DNA of 20,154 nt from the NCBI GenBank assembly GCA_029747585.1, contig JAPEVF010000808.1, forward strand, positions 1 through 20,154, in the 5' to 3' direction. Within the stretch, counting starts at the first letter, position 1, and each line of letters begins with the position of its first letter. Shown here piece after piece: positions 1-9,432 of the stretch. The notes below the pieces were generated by a model, which made no database searches, was not told where the DNA came from, and saw nothing but the letters and a program-made list of their open reading frames with translations. A program made the translations under genes and the position numbers. This DNA is from Pleurotus djamor. Lineage: Eukaryota > Basidiomycota > Agaricomycetes > Agaricales > Pleurotaceae.

Positions 1-529
1 AGACCGAAGACTGTTTAAGGGGACTGGGGTGACGATTCCATGTGATAAGGCCAAGGCCGGTGCCGGTTCATGCGCACTTAGCACTTAGGTGATGTAGTCT
101 TGCAAGTAACTAAACGCATCCACATCCATGTTTGAACTGAAAACGACATGGACTTGAGCTCAACTTGAGCTTGAGCTTTGGGGTGCCGACAACCAACCGG
201 TGCTCAAGCGCCCAAAGTTTACCAAGGGATACTAAGCGCCCAGAACATTCATGGCGTGCTTGCCATGCCCAGTTCGCGTCGTAACCATTCTTTCCGACCT
301 GGTTCGACTGTATGGAAAGCCGGAAGGCCCTGCTCGTTAAGCGATAGGTCCGATGCTTGTGTATGTTTGGTTGATGACTAGGACCCCCGAGACCCCCAGT
401 CGCCTCTACAGCTTTCGCACTTAGGGGTAATAATTAAAACCATTAAATTCGAATCGTACGATAAGTCATGAAAACATCAAGGCAGGTCTACTGTCTATGG
501 TCGAAAGAGTGGATGTGTTGGTGATGGGG
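1..529. other. Intergenic region without a supported gene
   Basis: I see no credible coding region here. A 67-codon open frame at 178-381 (plus) has no recognisable domain, but it runs through the 35-bp repeat at 310-344 that recurs inverted at 6703-6737. Around 150-178 there is a short degenerate run of CTTGAGC-like units. The region lies beyond the 3' end of the minus-strand kinase gene. Confidence 0.5.
310..344 (+). repeat. 35-bp dispersed repeat, copy A (inverted partner at 6703-6737)
   Basis: The sequence starts GTATGGAAAGCCGGAAGG and ends CGTTAAGCGA. It is identical over 35 bases to the reverse complement of 6703-6737. Flanks are only weakly alike: there is a shared CGACTGT/CAGTCGT-like stretch before it and a loosely similar T/G-rich stretch after it. 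Both copies lie in open frames reading VWKAGRPCSLS. This could be a remnant of a dispersed element or of a repeated coding domain. I cannot name the family. Confidence 0.75.
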
Positions 530-3305
530 TTAAATTGTTTGCGTGAGGCTTCCAAGCCCTAGTAGCGAGCAGTATTCATTGCATTCGTGCTGCTTCGGGA
601 AAGCATCAAAGGCAGAGCTGATATTTCCTTCGCCAAAACCAAAATCCCTTTGATGCTGGTTAGCCGCGCCTTTGGTAGACATGAGGGGGTTGTCTTACCT
701 CGAGGTCATAACTTGAGGATCTGTCAAGAGCAGTCCGGCGCCTTGGAAGTCGGAGACAAAAAGTTTTCGTTCTGTTTTGACATAAAGGATGTGCTGCATG
801 GTGCACAGGAAGCGGGCCTGGGCATAGTAAGGGCTGCGCGGATTGGTGATAAGAGGGGTTGCTCTTGCGTTGTTGATGTACTTGATGAACGAGTTGGTGG
901 CAAGTGGAATCCTCTCTTCAATGAGGTAGGTGGCAACGTGGCTATGAGCATTATCAGCTCGAGTAGCCGTGGAAGCGATGCTATCGTGGGGAACTTGTGT
1001 GTAGGACTTCACTACTGCGGCGTGGACGAACCGAAGCCGAGGAATGGTGTATCGCAATGTTGAGAGTAGCTCGAGTCGCTCGGCAAGGTTGGGAATAGTG
1101 TCAGAAGAGTGGTCGGAGCGCGAGACAGCCGCATCAAGTGACTCGATTGTGTAATCAACAAAGCTATAGCCGAATTCGAGGAGAGACGAAGCCCAACGAA
1201 GTATGTTGGCCTCAAGTAGTGTTCTCTTGAATTCATCCACCACACCATAGCGCTGGATTTGCTGCAAGGCTCGGCTCGGCCCATTCTTAGGCTCTTGAAA
1301 GTAAAAGCGCTTGACTGCTACGATCTGGTGGTCGAGTCCGCGCAGCAAGTCAACCTCTGTCTCCCCAGGATCAACCAGGGAGATAGTGCCAATATGGCAT
1401 GTCTTGAATGAACCGAGACCAACTTGCTCGTTGGTGTTACACAATGTGCCGTGGCGGATAGAGTTTGTCGACCAGGTTAGGGATGGTGAGGGAATGATGT
1501 CGTTGAATGATGGAACGATAACGGCCATGAACTCAATGGGGACTTTGTTGTCTTCAATTACGGCTAGAGATCAATAGCTCAAGCGCTTGATTACGAGGGT
1601 GGGGTAGGAGTAGACGTACCACTGGTAGTAATAGAACCAACCTTCTTCATCGCATGATAAAGACCTTGTTGGTCTGGGGATACATAGCTATGGAGTCGCT
1701 TTGGCCGTGGAGGTGTGGAGGGGTGTGCAAGAGAGTCCTTACGGATGGAGGATGAGATTAGCAATCTGAAGGTAGATGGCAGATGGCAACGTACAGATCG
1801 AGCACGCTTTGTCGTTTGTTGAAACGAAGGATGATCATCTTGAGACACCTCTGTAAATAGAGGAGGAGGTGGCGGTACATTTTCATCAGATTCGGAGATG
1901 GCCCTCTGCGTGCTTGCTGCCTTACGGCGGCCTTTGCCCTTCCGAAGTTTCCGAGGTGATGTCGAAGGGGCAGACTAAAATGGTAGAAGTAGAAGTAAAT
2001 GACTTTAGCAATCATCAAAGCAGCAATGACAGTGTACCTTCTTCATCACGTCCTCAAACACACCCATGGGCTGGTTATCTTCAAGGAAGTCCTCGTACTC
2101 TTCATAATGGGCCATGTCAATTACGAGCATGATAACGAAAGGATCCTTTGGGCGCGAAAATTTGGATTTCTTATCTTTCCCCACTTTCGTGCATGCCGCA
2201 CGAAAATGACCCTCCTCTGTGTCCAATGACAAATCCATCCACTTCGTGTCTCGCACTGTCATTTTGGCTTCATCCCAGATGAATCCGCCAGGGGTAAGAC
2301 TTGTGAGCTTGGCGAAAAGAACCTTGCGAGTCAAAGTTGCGATTTCGGCACCAGACATGTCAACAGAGATATCCTTCCCCTCAGAAACAGATTTTGATAG
2401 CGACTAGGACAATAAAGACATAAGAGATACTTCCAGTTCATGGGAACACACTTACGTCAACTCGTTCACTGAGCTTCTTGCCGCGCGTGTTGCCTCGTCG
2501 TTCATGATGCAGTTCCATGAGAATGCCACATCGATCCCCGGGAGCATTTGCGATGCCACGCCAATGGCTTGTAGCTGCCATATGGTATGGATGAGAACTA
2601 GAGTAGCCCTTCCCGTAACTTGGACCTGGAGAGTTGGGTGTGGTAAAGTTTCGAGGAGGATTCAGGGTTGGTTGACCTGATAAGGCTGCGGGATGGAAGA
2701 CACTGGGCAATCTTGTGTATTGATAGGGTGCCGGCGGTAACGGCTGGACCAGTCGTTGCTCATGGGAGGAACCTAGTAGGCAATCAATCAAACTATAATA
2801 TAGAAGTTTAAAAGATGAAAAGCAACAAAGTGTCTCACCCTTACGCTGCGCTGCATTGACCATACTCCGGATCTCCTGCGTGTCTACCATGGAAGGGACT
2901 GAACGTGGACCCAAAACCAAACGTGAGCCCGAGCCGGAACGCGGAGGAGCTTGCTCAGATTGGTCTGCCATCACCGATGATGTTGATGATCTCTGACTCA
3001 TCTCATCTAACCGCCGGTTTCGTGTCTGAGTTGCTCGTGACTCTGTTGCTGATTGGAGGAGTATTACTTGAGCAAATGATGGTATCAAATTATGGAGGCA
3101 GTTACTGACCTTGCTTGTCAAGGTAATGCTCGTTGCATTTCTCGCATACCCATTTATACGCCTGCTTTGGTGACGAACTGACAAAGTAGAACTTCCAGTG
3201 ACCAGCAGGAATCACCGCCCGACAACGCTCGCGTTGACAGATAAAGTCCGTTGTGCAAACTGAGGTGAAGCCAACTTGGGGCGGCTGGTTATTGGGATTG
3301 GCCAT
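530..3305 (-). CDS. Alpha-type (MHCK/EF2K-like) protein kinase with N-terminal Cys-rich domain
   Basis: Model: exons 3305-3110, 3048-2839, 2772-2456, 2403-2038, 1974-1795, 1737-1620, 1563-699 and 647-530. They join in frame to 789 aa, with introns of 51-66 nt. The intron at 1738-1794 is a multiple of three and could be retained. Residues 17-60 form a probable zinc-binding module (C17, C23, C28, then CEKC at 54-57 and HY). Residues 66-460 are low-complexity, rich in Ser, Pro and basic residues. The C-terminal 300 residues are an alpha-kinase domain: GLGSFKTCHIG, AVKRF (K547, likely ATP-binding), FVSDFQG (D734), LLTDPQVMTS, the Gly-rich FGEGN (756-759) and the zinc ligands HECNEYC (771-777). 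Alpha-kinases phosphorylate Ser/Thr and are expanded in mushroom-forming fungi; the substrate here is unknown. The last exon is needed to complete the domain. It diverges from the integrase-like gene across 236 bp. Confidence 0.9.
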
Positions 3306-3541
3306 TCCACCTGATTCAACCTAAAGAAATAAGGGAGAGATCAGGGAGACGAGTGCGAAAGACAAGTAACAGAAACTTGATTGTGAAGTTAGTAGAATTT
3401 AAATATGCGGACCATGTGCCGACCACTTAAGACGCCGATCTACGGTCCTCAATAAAAAGCATGATTTGAGTATATCCTTAGGTAAAAATCAACGCACCGA
3501 GTCTGCGCAGAACCACCAACACCAAACCACCACAGACCCCC
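3306..3541. promoter_or_regulatory. Shared spacer between divergent kinase and integrase-like genes
   Basis: This 236-bp spacer separates the two start codons (minus ATG at 3305, plus ATG at 3542), so it should carry both promoters and both 5' leaders. It contains an AT-rich ATTTAAATATG stretch near 3398-3408. I see no clear TATA box at a standard distance on either side. The promoter role is inferred from gene arrangement only. Confidence 0.55.
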
Positions 3542-5502
3542 ATGCCCAACCAGCACAAGCCTAATCGTGAGGTTGCTCTGTATTTTTGGTGGCTTGTACT
3601 GACACAGAGACTGACTCGAGCAGCATCTCTTGATCAAATCAAGGACGGGATCCAAAAGTTCTGGCGGCAAGGCTTGAATGACAAACAGATTCTGCAGTCG
3701 TTGATCCAAGGCAAGTATTTCGAGCCTGAAACCCATGGGCTAGGGTGAGTAACTGTATATTCTCCATTAAAATATTCAGTGCACTGAGTCCACGTACCAA
3801 TAGCATCAAGAAGCTTCGCAATTACCGGGAACAACTCAAGCTCGTTCGTCCTCGCTCGGCTAAACTGACGGTCAAAGATATTCGTGCAGCCATGACTGAG
3901 CTACGAGTGATGTATCCCAAAGCTGGCACCCGGGATATGCTCAAACTTCTGAAGGAAGAGCACGGCCTACAAGTTACACGGTGAGAACAAAGAAGTGACG
4001 GGATGATTGGACATAACTTTACTCACATTCAACATGGCAGCACCGTGTTGACAGATTACTTCCACCGGTATGAGCCTCGGTTGGTTCGTCAACGACGATA
4101 TGAACGATTTCGTCGCAAGCGTTTTTGGGCGGCTGGGGTGATGGACATGATCTGTTGTGATCAGCACGACAAGTGGCAGCGTTATGGACTCCGGCTTCAC
4201 ACGGGAATCGATCCCTTCATAGGCAAAATCCATTGGCTCAAGGTGTGGCATACGAACAAAAACCCAGTCTTGATCGCCAGTTATTACCTAGATGACGCAC
4301 AAGAGACAGGTAGTGAGTTACGCTCCATTCACCGAGAAGCAAGTCTCAGATTGATCCCACGTTGGTAGGTATTCCTTTGGTCACGCAAAGTGATCCCGGC
4401 ACCGAAAACTTTGGTCTCGCTAAGGCTCAGACCTTTCTCCGTCACTGGCATGATGCAGACATGCGCGGTTACCTTTGTCACCGATGGATGAAAGAAAAGA
4501 AGAATGTGTACCCCGAAATAAGCTGGTCTCAGCTCCGCCGTCGCTTCACTCCCGGATTCGAGAATATCTTAGATCATGGGGTTCAGGAAGGTTGGTATGA
4601 TATTGGGGATACCGTTCACAAGTAAGTCTATAACTGTCGCATCGTATTTTAGTCTGACAAAGTTGATTCACGATATACAGGCTCACCTTTCGTTGGTTGT
4701 TCACTCCGTGGTTACAAGCGGAGCTTGATGCATACCGTTCCCGCATCAATAATTCAAAGAAACGACATGATAAAAACAAGATTCTACCACATGGTGTTCC
4801 TGACCACATGAGCGAGTTTCCAGAGTTGTACGGAGCTTTGGATTTCAAGGTATGTTTAAACCTTTGACCGCCATTACTATCCGTCGCTTGGTACTCAGTC
4901 ATCACTGTATGTGCAGGTCACGGTTGATCATACTGCCATCGAACGTGCCCGCGAATTGTACGCACCGCGTGATCACCCGGTTTTCCAGCTAGTACCACAA
5001 TCATTCGAAGCAATCATCGTAACGGGGTATGAGTCGCTTGGCTCTCCAACCATCACCCGCGAGAATATATGGACGGTTTATCGAACTCTTGTTGACTACG
5101 TATACGCAGTCCAGGATGCCGAGGACCATTACGGTGAAACCCTGGCTGGATGGTCAAGCGAAATTGAAGATGTCCAAGAGAGGGAAGTAGCCGATGCTGA
5201 AATCGACACATTGACAGAACTCGTTGATGCCGGCGAGAGATCAGATGGATCATATTACATGGGTGGTGTTGGTGGAGGTGCGGGATTAGGTGAGCCGTCA
5301 AATCACAACGCAGAGAGAATTGATATTGAGGCCGGCTGTAGAAGATCATCACGAAAATCAGCTCGACCGGATGCTTGATAGAGATGAACCCATGGTGGGA
5401 GGTGGTGACTTGTGGGAGGAAGGTCCACCACCTCGTTGTGTCATGTTCTCAGAAGATGAGGACGACTTTGAGGAGGGAGATTGGGAAGATGACATATATT
5501 GA
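3542..5502 (+). CDS. Integrase-core (DDE, retroviral-integrase-fold) protein, spliced and intact
   Basis: Exons 3542-3744, 3804-3980, 4041-4309, 4369-4621, 4681-4849, 4917-5289 and 5342-5502 join in frame to 534 aa; the six introns are 52-67 nt. Residues 1-127 look like a DNA-binding helix-turn-helix region (GLNDKQILQSL, AGTRDMLKLL). The core carries ICCDQHDKW (D167), VTQSDPGTENFG (D225) and KKNVYPEISWSQLRRR (E266), a plausible D-D-E set, followed by FRWLFTPWLQAELD and DKNKILPHGVP. The last exon is very acidic (SEDEDDFEEGDWEDD). This resembles the intron-containing integrase-core family common in Agaricomycetes. I see no gag, protease, reverse transcriptase or LTR around it, so a domesticated or single-gene element is more likely than an active retroelement. 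The first intron could also end at 3779 (35 nt, in frame), but 59 nt fits better. Strand transfer activity is unproven. Confidence 0.88.
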
Positions 5503-5715
5503 AAGGGTAACTACACTGCCTACATATAGTCTGTGAAGTATGTTAGGACATGATTAATGATTATGGTTATCTCATGGGCGCGGCATGGTCAGAGGAGGTA
5601 GCTGGGACAGAATAACCAAAGCTGACTGAGTCGTACCAATGATTGTCCCAAAATCAGAGCCCTATCTTAACGGCGTGACCTTTTCACATCGCAATTCGCG
5701 AGAACTCCGGGTTCA

Positions 5716-6431
5716 TCATGACATCGACCCACGGCCCACTGTCCGCGGGCCTGAAAGATGGCTTGACGCAAAGATTCCCCCCTTCTCCTCTTCTCCACCA
5801 CACCGACAAACCCTCTCAACCCCCTCCTCCACGATCACGCTATCGGCTTCCCGGGTGAACCATTGGGTCATGGGTGGTCGTTGCCCCTCTTAAATCGGCT
5901 CAACGTGCGTGTTCGTGTATGGATTGCAGTCGAGGGCGGTCGAGGGCGTGTTGGACTTTGATTATTCGTGTGGGCAGACTGCTCCGTCTGTTGCTGCGTC
6001 TGGGCTTGATACATACTCTTGCGTGTCATCCGATCAGGTGCGGCAAGCGTCGATTTGAGGTATAGGAAGGGGGGTAGGATTAGAGGGATGGAGAGGAGTG
6101 GGTATTGACGGGGATATGGAAGCCCCACTATCTGAATGGTAGCGCGGGTAAGTGGGGTAGGTGGTAGGGCGGAACGAGTAAAAGGGCAGCCAAACGTGAC
6201 CGCGTCAAGACAGGCTTGACTGAGATGAGGAGTACGTACCTTTTTTCTCTCTTCCAATATCACAGTGGTGTGTGCTCGAGCAACAGACCATTCGGTCTCT
6301 TGGCGGGGACCAGTCCGTGTTCGCCGCGGAGAGAATGAGAGATGGGAGAGGAAGGAGGGGACAGAGGAGAAGGAGGCTGCGAGGCGCATGTAGTAGACGA
6401 CAGTGCCGTTTGGGCAGTAGGTACTAGCCAT
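5716..6431 (-). CDS. Tentative 159-aa hypothetical protein
   Basis: I do not recognise this protein. A model with exons 6431-6240, 6131-6017 and 5888-5716 stays open and in phase. Its introns are 108 nt (GTACGT donor, TTCAG acceptor) and 128 nt (GTATGT donor, TTAAG acceptor). The predicted product starts MASTYCPNGTVVYYMRL. It has a hydrophobic stretch around residues 70-90 (SIPLILPPFLYL) that may be one membrane segment, and an acidic C-terminal part containing TREADSVIVEEGVERVCRCG. A long pyrimidine-rich tract lies just upstream of the ATG, as in many fungal 5' leaders. An alternative is a single unspliced frame (6440-5868) of low complexity. The last exon's composition is the best sign that coding is real. 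Transcript data would be needed to trust either model. Confidence 0.42.
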
Positions 6432-7410
6432 CGCCAACATTCATGGTCGTAGCGGTGGGAACAGAGAAACTTGATCGGAAGGAACTCGCGGTTGATGCAT
6501 GATGAATATGGCGACGCTGAAAGGATTACAGGGTACGTCGAGCACGATGGTGTTGAAGACGAAAAACAAGGGCAACAGAAAAAAAAAAACACCGATGGCA
6601 CGACAATGACAATTGCTGATGACGTATGACCATGGAAAATAAGGTATCCGGAGTCCTACTTCCATAAACGGACAAAGCTCAATACGCACAAACAACGGAA
6701 GCTCGCTTAACGAGCAGGGCCTTCCGGCTTTCCATACGACTGTATCAACCTCCGTGATAAGTTCCTTCATGTTGGCAACTTCCTTGAGCCCTAACCAGGC
6801 CCAGCAGCTCGCAGTGGGACTGAGTTCAACTGTGGAAAGATGGTGAAAGTCCATATACCGAAGCACTAGCATTTGGTTTTGGCTATTAGACCCGAAACGA
6901 AACCATTGGAATTTTTAAAATAGAGCTCACCTCGAACCCTCTCAAGAAAGGTAGCGATGTTTGATTTTTGACCGTGGACGATGAGGACGCCCGGTTTCCC
7001 TATCTGTTGACAATGCGTACGCGTTTATCATCATTTCCCCCCGACCCCAATGAAAACAACGCGCATATATATGTGCGTGATCCACANCTTGACCAACATC
7101 TAACTGAGCCCGCTCTGTGGAGTCTGGACAGCAAGGCAATCATAGACGCATTCAAAAGATGCTCTTTGTTATTTTGATGATATTATACGGGAAGTGCGTA
7201 TCTGTACAATGAAAAACGGGAAACCTGACATTTCCACGGAAGGACGTCGTCAATAAAACCAGTAAGCTAGGGTAACGTAAAATTAAACGGACTCACAATA
7301 TACTGAAACAAGATAGAGCGAGCTACGAGACGAATGAACGACCCAAAAACCACGAAAGAAAACTCAACGAGAAGACTCAAAAACACCCGATAAATTTGAA
7401 TGAGGTATCG
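6432..7410. other. Region without a confident gene
   Basis: A minus-strand open frame (6872-6441) runs through the second 35-bp repeat but shows no family signature. A 69-codon plus frame at 6968-7177 and its minus counterpart both contain the single N at 7087. They look like chance frames. A poly-A/poly-T stretch sits near 6580-6590, and a near-palindrome (CGCATATATATGTGCG) lies around 7061-7076. The part just above 6431 may be the promoter of the tentative gene at 5716-6431. Confidence 0.5.
6703..6737 (-). repeat. 35-bp dispersed repeat, copy B (inverted partner at 310-344)
   Basis: On the minus strand this is base-for-base the same 35-mer as 310-344. It lies within a 143-codon minus frame in which it reads VWKAGRPCSLS, as does copy A in its own frame. 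The two copies face each other in inverted orientation about 6.4 kb apart, outside the kinase and integrase-like genes. Confidence 0.75.
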
Positions 7411-8986
7411 CTATTTTCTTGACCGAGTTGACCGCCTCGGTGTAGTCGACGGCTCGTTCGATGTGCTTGTGGTTCGTGTTCGTTTCTTCGGTGGGGGAAC
7501 GACCGAAACACCTTCCCCTTCATCACCGACATCCTCGTCTCCGCCATCTTCATCAACCGCGTCCTTGGTGCGTTTTCTACTGCTCCCTGCCTCTTTCTCC
7601 CTACCAGTGTCCATGTCTTCCTCCTTCTCCTTCTCCTCCTTCTCCTCCTTCTCTCCCTCCTCCTCAACTTCATCATCCACCTTCTTCTTCCCCTCCTTCT
7701 TCCCCTTTCCCCTCCCCTTNCCCCTTACCTCTTGGTTTCGGTGTAGGCGGAACAAGGTCCTCAAACCCCCCACGTTCAGCAAGGACCTGAATGACCTCCC
7801 ACGACTCGGGTGTTACTCGTTGGACGCTCAGACGACCGCGGGTGATTAGATCCATATCTGTAATATTCAATGAATGATGGGGTAAGTATGGTGTTAACAG
7901 CTTGGATGAAGAGGTTTCAAGTTTTAACAGCAATCGTGTTAAGGAAGGAAGTTTGAAGGATGGAAAGTGGGTTGGTTGAACAGCTATGCGGTCGAGGACC
8001 AGGCACGACATGGAGACGAAGGAAATGGAGATGGAGATGGAGATGCACAATTGTATAGTAAACAGTATACAGCATATACGCACTTTTTATAGCTTCAACA
8101 CCATCTTCGCCGATGTATTCTATTTCCGGATCCAAAGCGGTAGGCACCGAGTCGGCGATGTAGCGGAGGACCGCGAGGGGGATAAAGTGTTTGGCTCGTT
8201 CTACGAAAGTTAGGTCGACCATGTACCATTTCGGGTTGTCTTTGTTGGTTTTCTGGAGCGTACAGATGGTGAGATGGTTTATGCATTGAAGTGCTTATGT
8301 GTGGGAGAATGAACGCACAGCGTCATAGTAAGGATGGGAGCTACAACGATGCCGAATCAACATCCGTTTCTAGACCCCACCAAACTTTGTGAAGGGTACT
8401 CACGCATCCCAAGCTGTATCTGATGCCGATGGTCAGAGCTCCAGAACTCCATATGCTCGCAAGTGGGATTTCTCCGAATCGACTTTGAACTCACAGTCTG
8501 GGTAAGCCTCTTTGGAAACCTAGACACGCCGACAAACGCGGAGGAAGAGCGCAGTATACTAGAATTAGCGGTGGAGGAAAGCAATCAAGGGGGTTTGGGA
8601 TGGACCTCTGCAAAGGCGGCGATGCCTGGAGTAGCGGTGAGCGGGAGTGAGTGGGTGGAGGAGAGAGGAGGAGACTAGCCTGGTAACTTGCAGTTGGAAT
8701 GGTAAAAGAGAGCCTAGCATACGTTAAGCACTAGTGAATGCCATTTTACGCGTCAATATACGCGCCTTGTCTCCGACCTTCATCTCCTTCATCAGGTTTC
8801 GCGCCTCGTAATTCCTGACGCCTTCCCATGGCGTCGTCTTGATGTTTTCAAAATCATCGACGCTGAACTAGAGCAACACGCGCATCAGCCTGGTTCCATG
8901 CACGTTCTTTGCAGACTGTCTACCTTGACATCCTTGCGTTTGACGATGCGCGAGTCTGGCTCTGCTTTGAGCAACCAATAAGACAT
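7411..8986 (-). CDS. EVE-domain (thymocyte nuclear protein 1-like) protein
   Basis: Exons: 8986-8924, 8867-8766, 8713-8680, 8625-8606, 8519-8495, 8419-8404, 8340-8319, 8252-8084 and 7857-7411. If the N at 7720 is an extra base, the product is 298 aa. Conserved EVE blocks run in order: YWLLKAEPDSR, FSVDDFENI, TPWEGVRNYEARNLM, VGDKALFYHSNCK, PGIAAFAEV, SKEAYPDYTAWD, NPKWYMVDLTF and RGRLSVQRVTPE. EVE is a PUA/YTH-like fold proposed to read modified bases in nucleic acids; a nuclear role is likely. The tail is rich in Lys and Glu, then PPPKKRTRT and SRSRK-like basic residues, a probable nuclear localisation signal. Two adjacent introns (8714-8765 and 8626-8679) must start with GC rather than GT to keep the conserved frame. 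Several exons are tiny (16-34 nt). The last intron is long (226 nt). The family call is firm; the tail depends on the N. Confidence 0.9.
8021..8044 (+). repeat. Hexanucleotide microsatellite (GGAGAT)n in an intron
   Basis: Four units of GGARAT lie back to back (the first is GGAAAT). They sit inside the 226-nt intron 7858-8083 of the EVE gene. On the coding strand this is a run of CATCTCC-type pyrimidine-rich units. Confidence 0.8.
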
Positions 8987-9265
8987 GAGAAAGAGGCGAG
9001 GCTATCATGTGACGCCACCCGGGCCCACGATCGTGTTACCCCGCTTTGCAGTGTAGTCTGAGGTTGATGCTCAACGTTGCCGACGATGCTGGGCGCTCTT
9101 GTTCCTGGCGCAGTCGACGACCCGACTTGAATGGGCTTGGTGTTGCTGCGGAGAGTTGATGCGTTGATCAAGCAGTACGCCGAAGATATTGATTCGATGT
9201 TTGTTTTCGAACGTGGGATCACCTGAATCACGGCATGACGGAGCTCTTCCCTGCCCTCTTCCCTT

Positions 9266-9283
9266 TCTCTCTCTCTCTCTCTC
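9266..9283 (+). repeat. (TC)n dinucleotide tract
   Basis: Nine TC units in a larger pyrimidine-rich stretch, about 150 nt upstream of the stomatin start codon. CT tracts like this are common in promoters of highly expressed fungal genes. Confidence 0.8.
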
Positions 9284-9334
9284 CACCAACTCTCCCAACT
9301 GCGGAGCTTCTTCTCCTAGCCCTCCTCCTCCTCC

Positions 9335-9344
9335 TTATATATAA
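9335..9344 (+). promoter_or_regulatory. TATA-like element of the stomatin gene
   Basis: The sequence TTATATATAA lies 88 nt upstream of the ATG at 9433, between two CT-rich stretches. Position and context fit a TATA box with a short 5' leader. The role is inferred. Confidence 0.55.
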
Positions 9345-9432
9345 CCTCCCTTCCTCCCTCAACTTCCCACCCAGCCCCGTCGTTCCCTTCCCTCCCCACC
9401 AAAAAAGACCCTTCAGTTTCAATCAGCAAAAC

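Larger units (their letters stand above)
8987..9432. promoter_or_regulatory. Divergent promoter region between EVE and stomatin genes
   Basis: This 446-bp spacer separates two outward-facing start codons. The half next to the stomatin gene is strongly CT-rich and holds a dinucleotide run and a TATA-like element (separate entries), typical of fungal core promoters. I see no clear TATA box towards the EVE gene. Confidence 0.6.

Noticed and set aside
587..1063. 158-codon plus-strand frame
   Set aside because: It is antisense to the alpha-kinase domain, whose conserved motifs on the minus strand are unambiguous.
7617..7720. Pyrimidine-rich TCC/TTC tract as a microsatellite
   Set aside because: On the minus strand it encodes the Lys/Glu-rich tail of the EVE protein, so composition is explained by coding.
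8357..8584. 75-codon minus-strand frame over the EVE gene
   Set aside because: It follows an alternative GT-splice frame that destroys the conserved EVE blocks.
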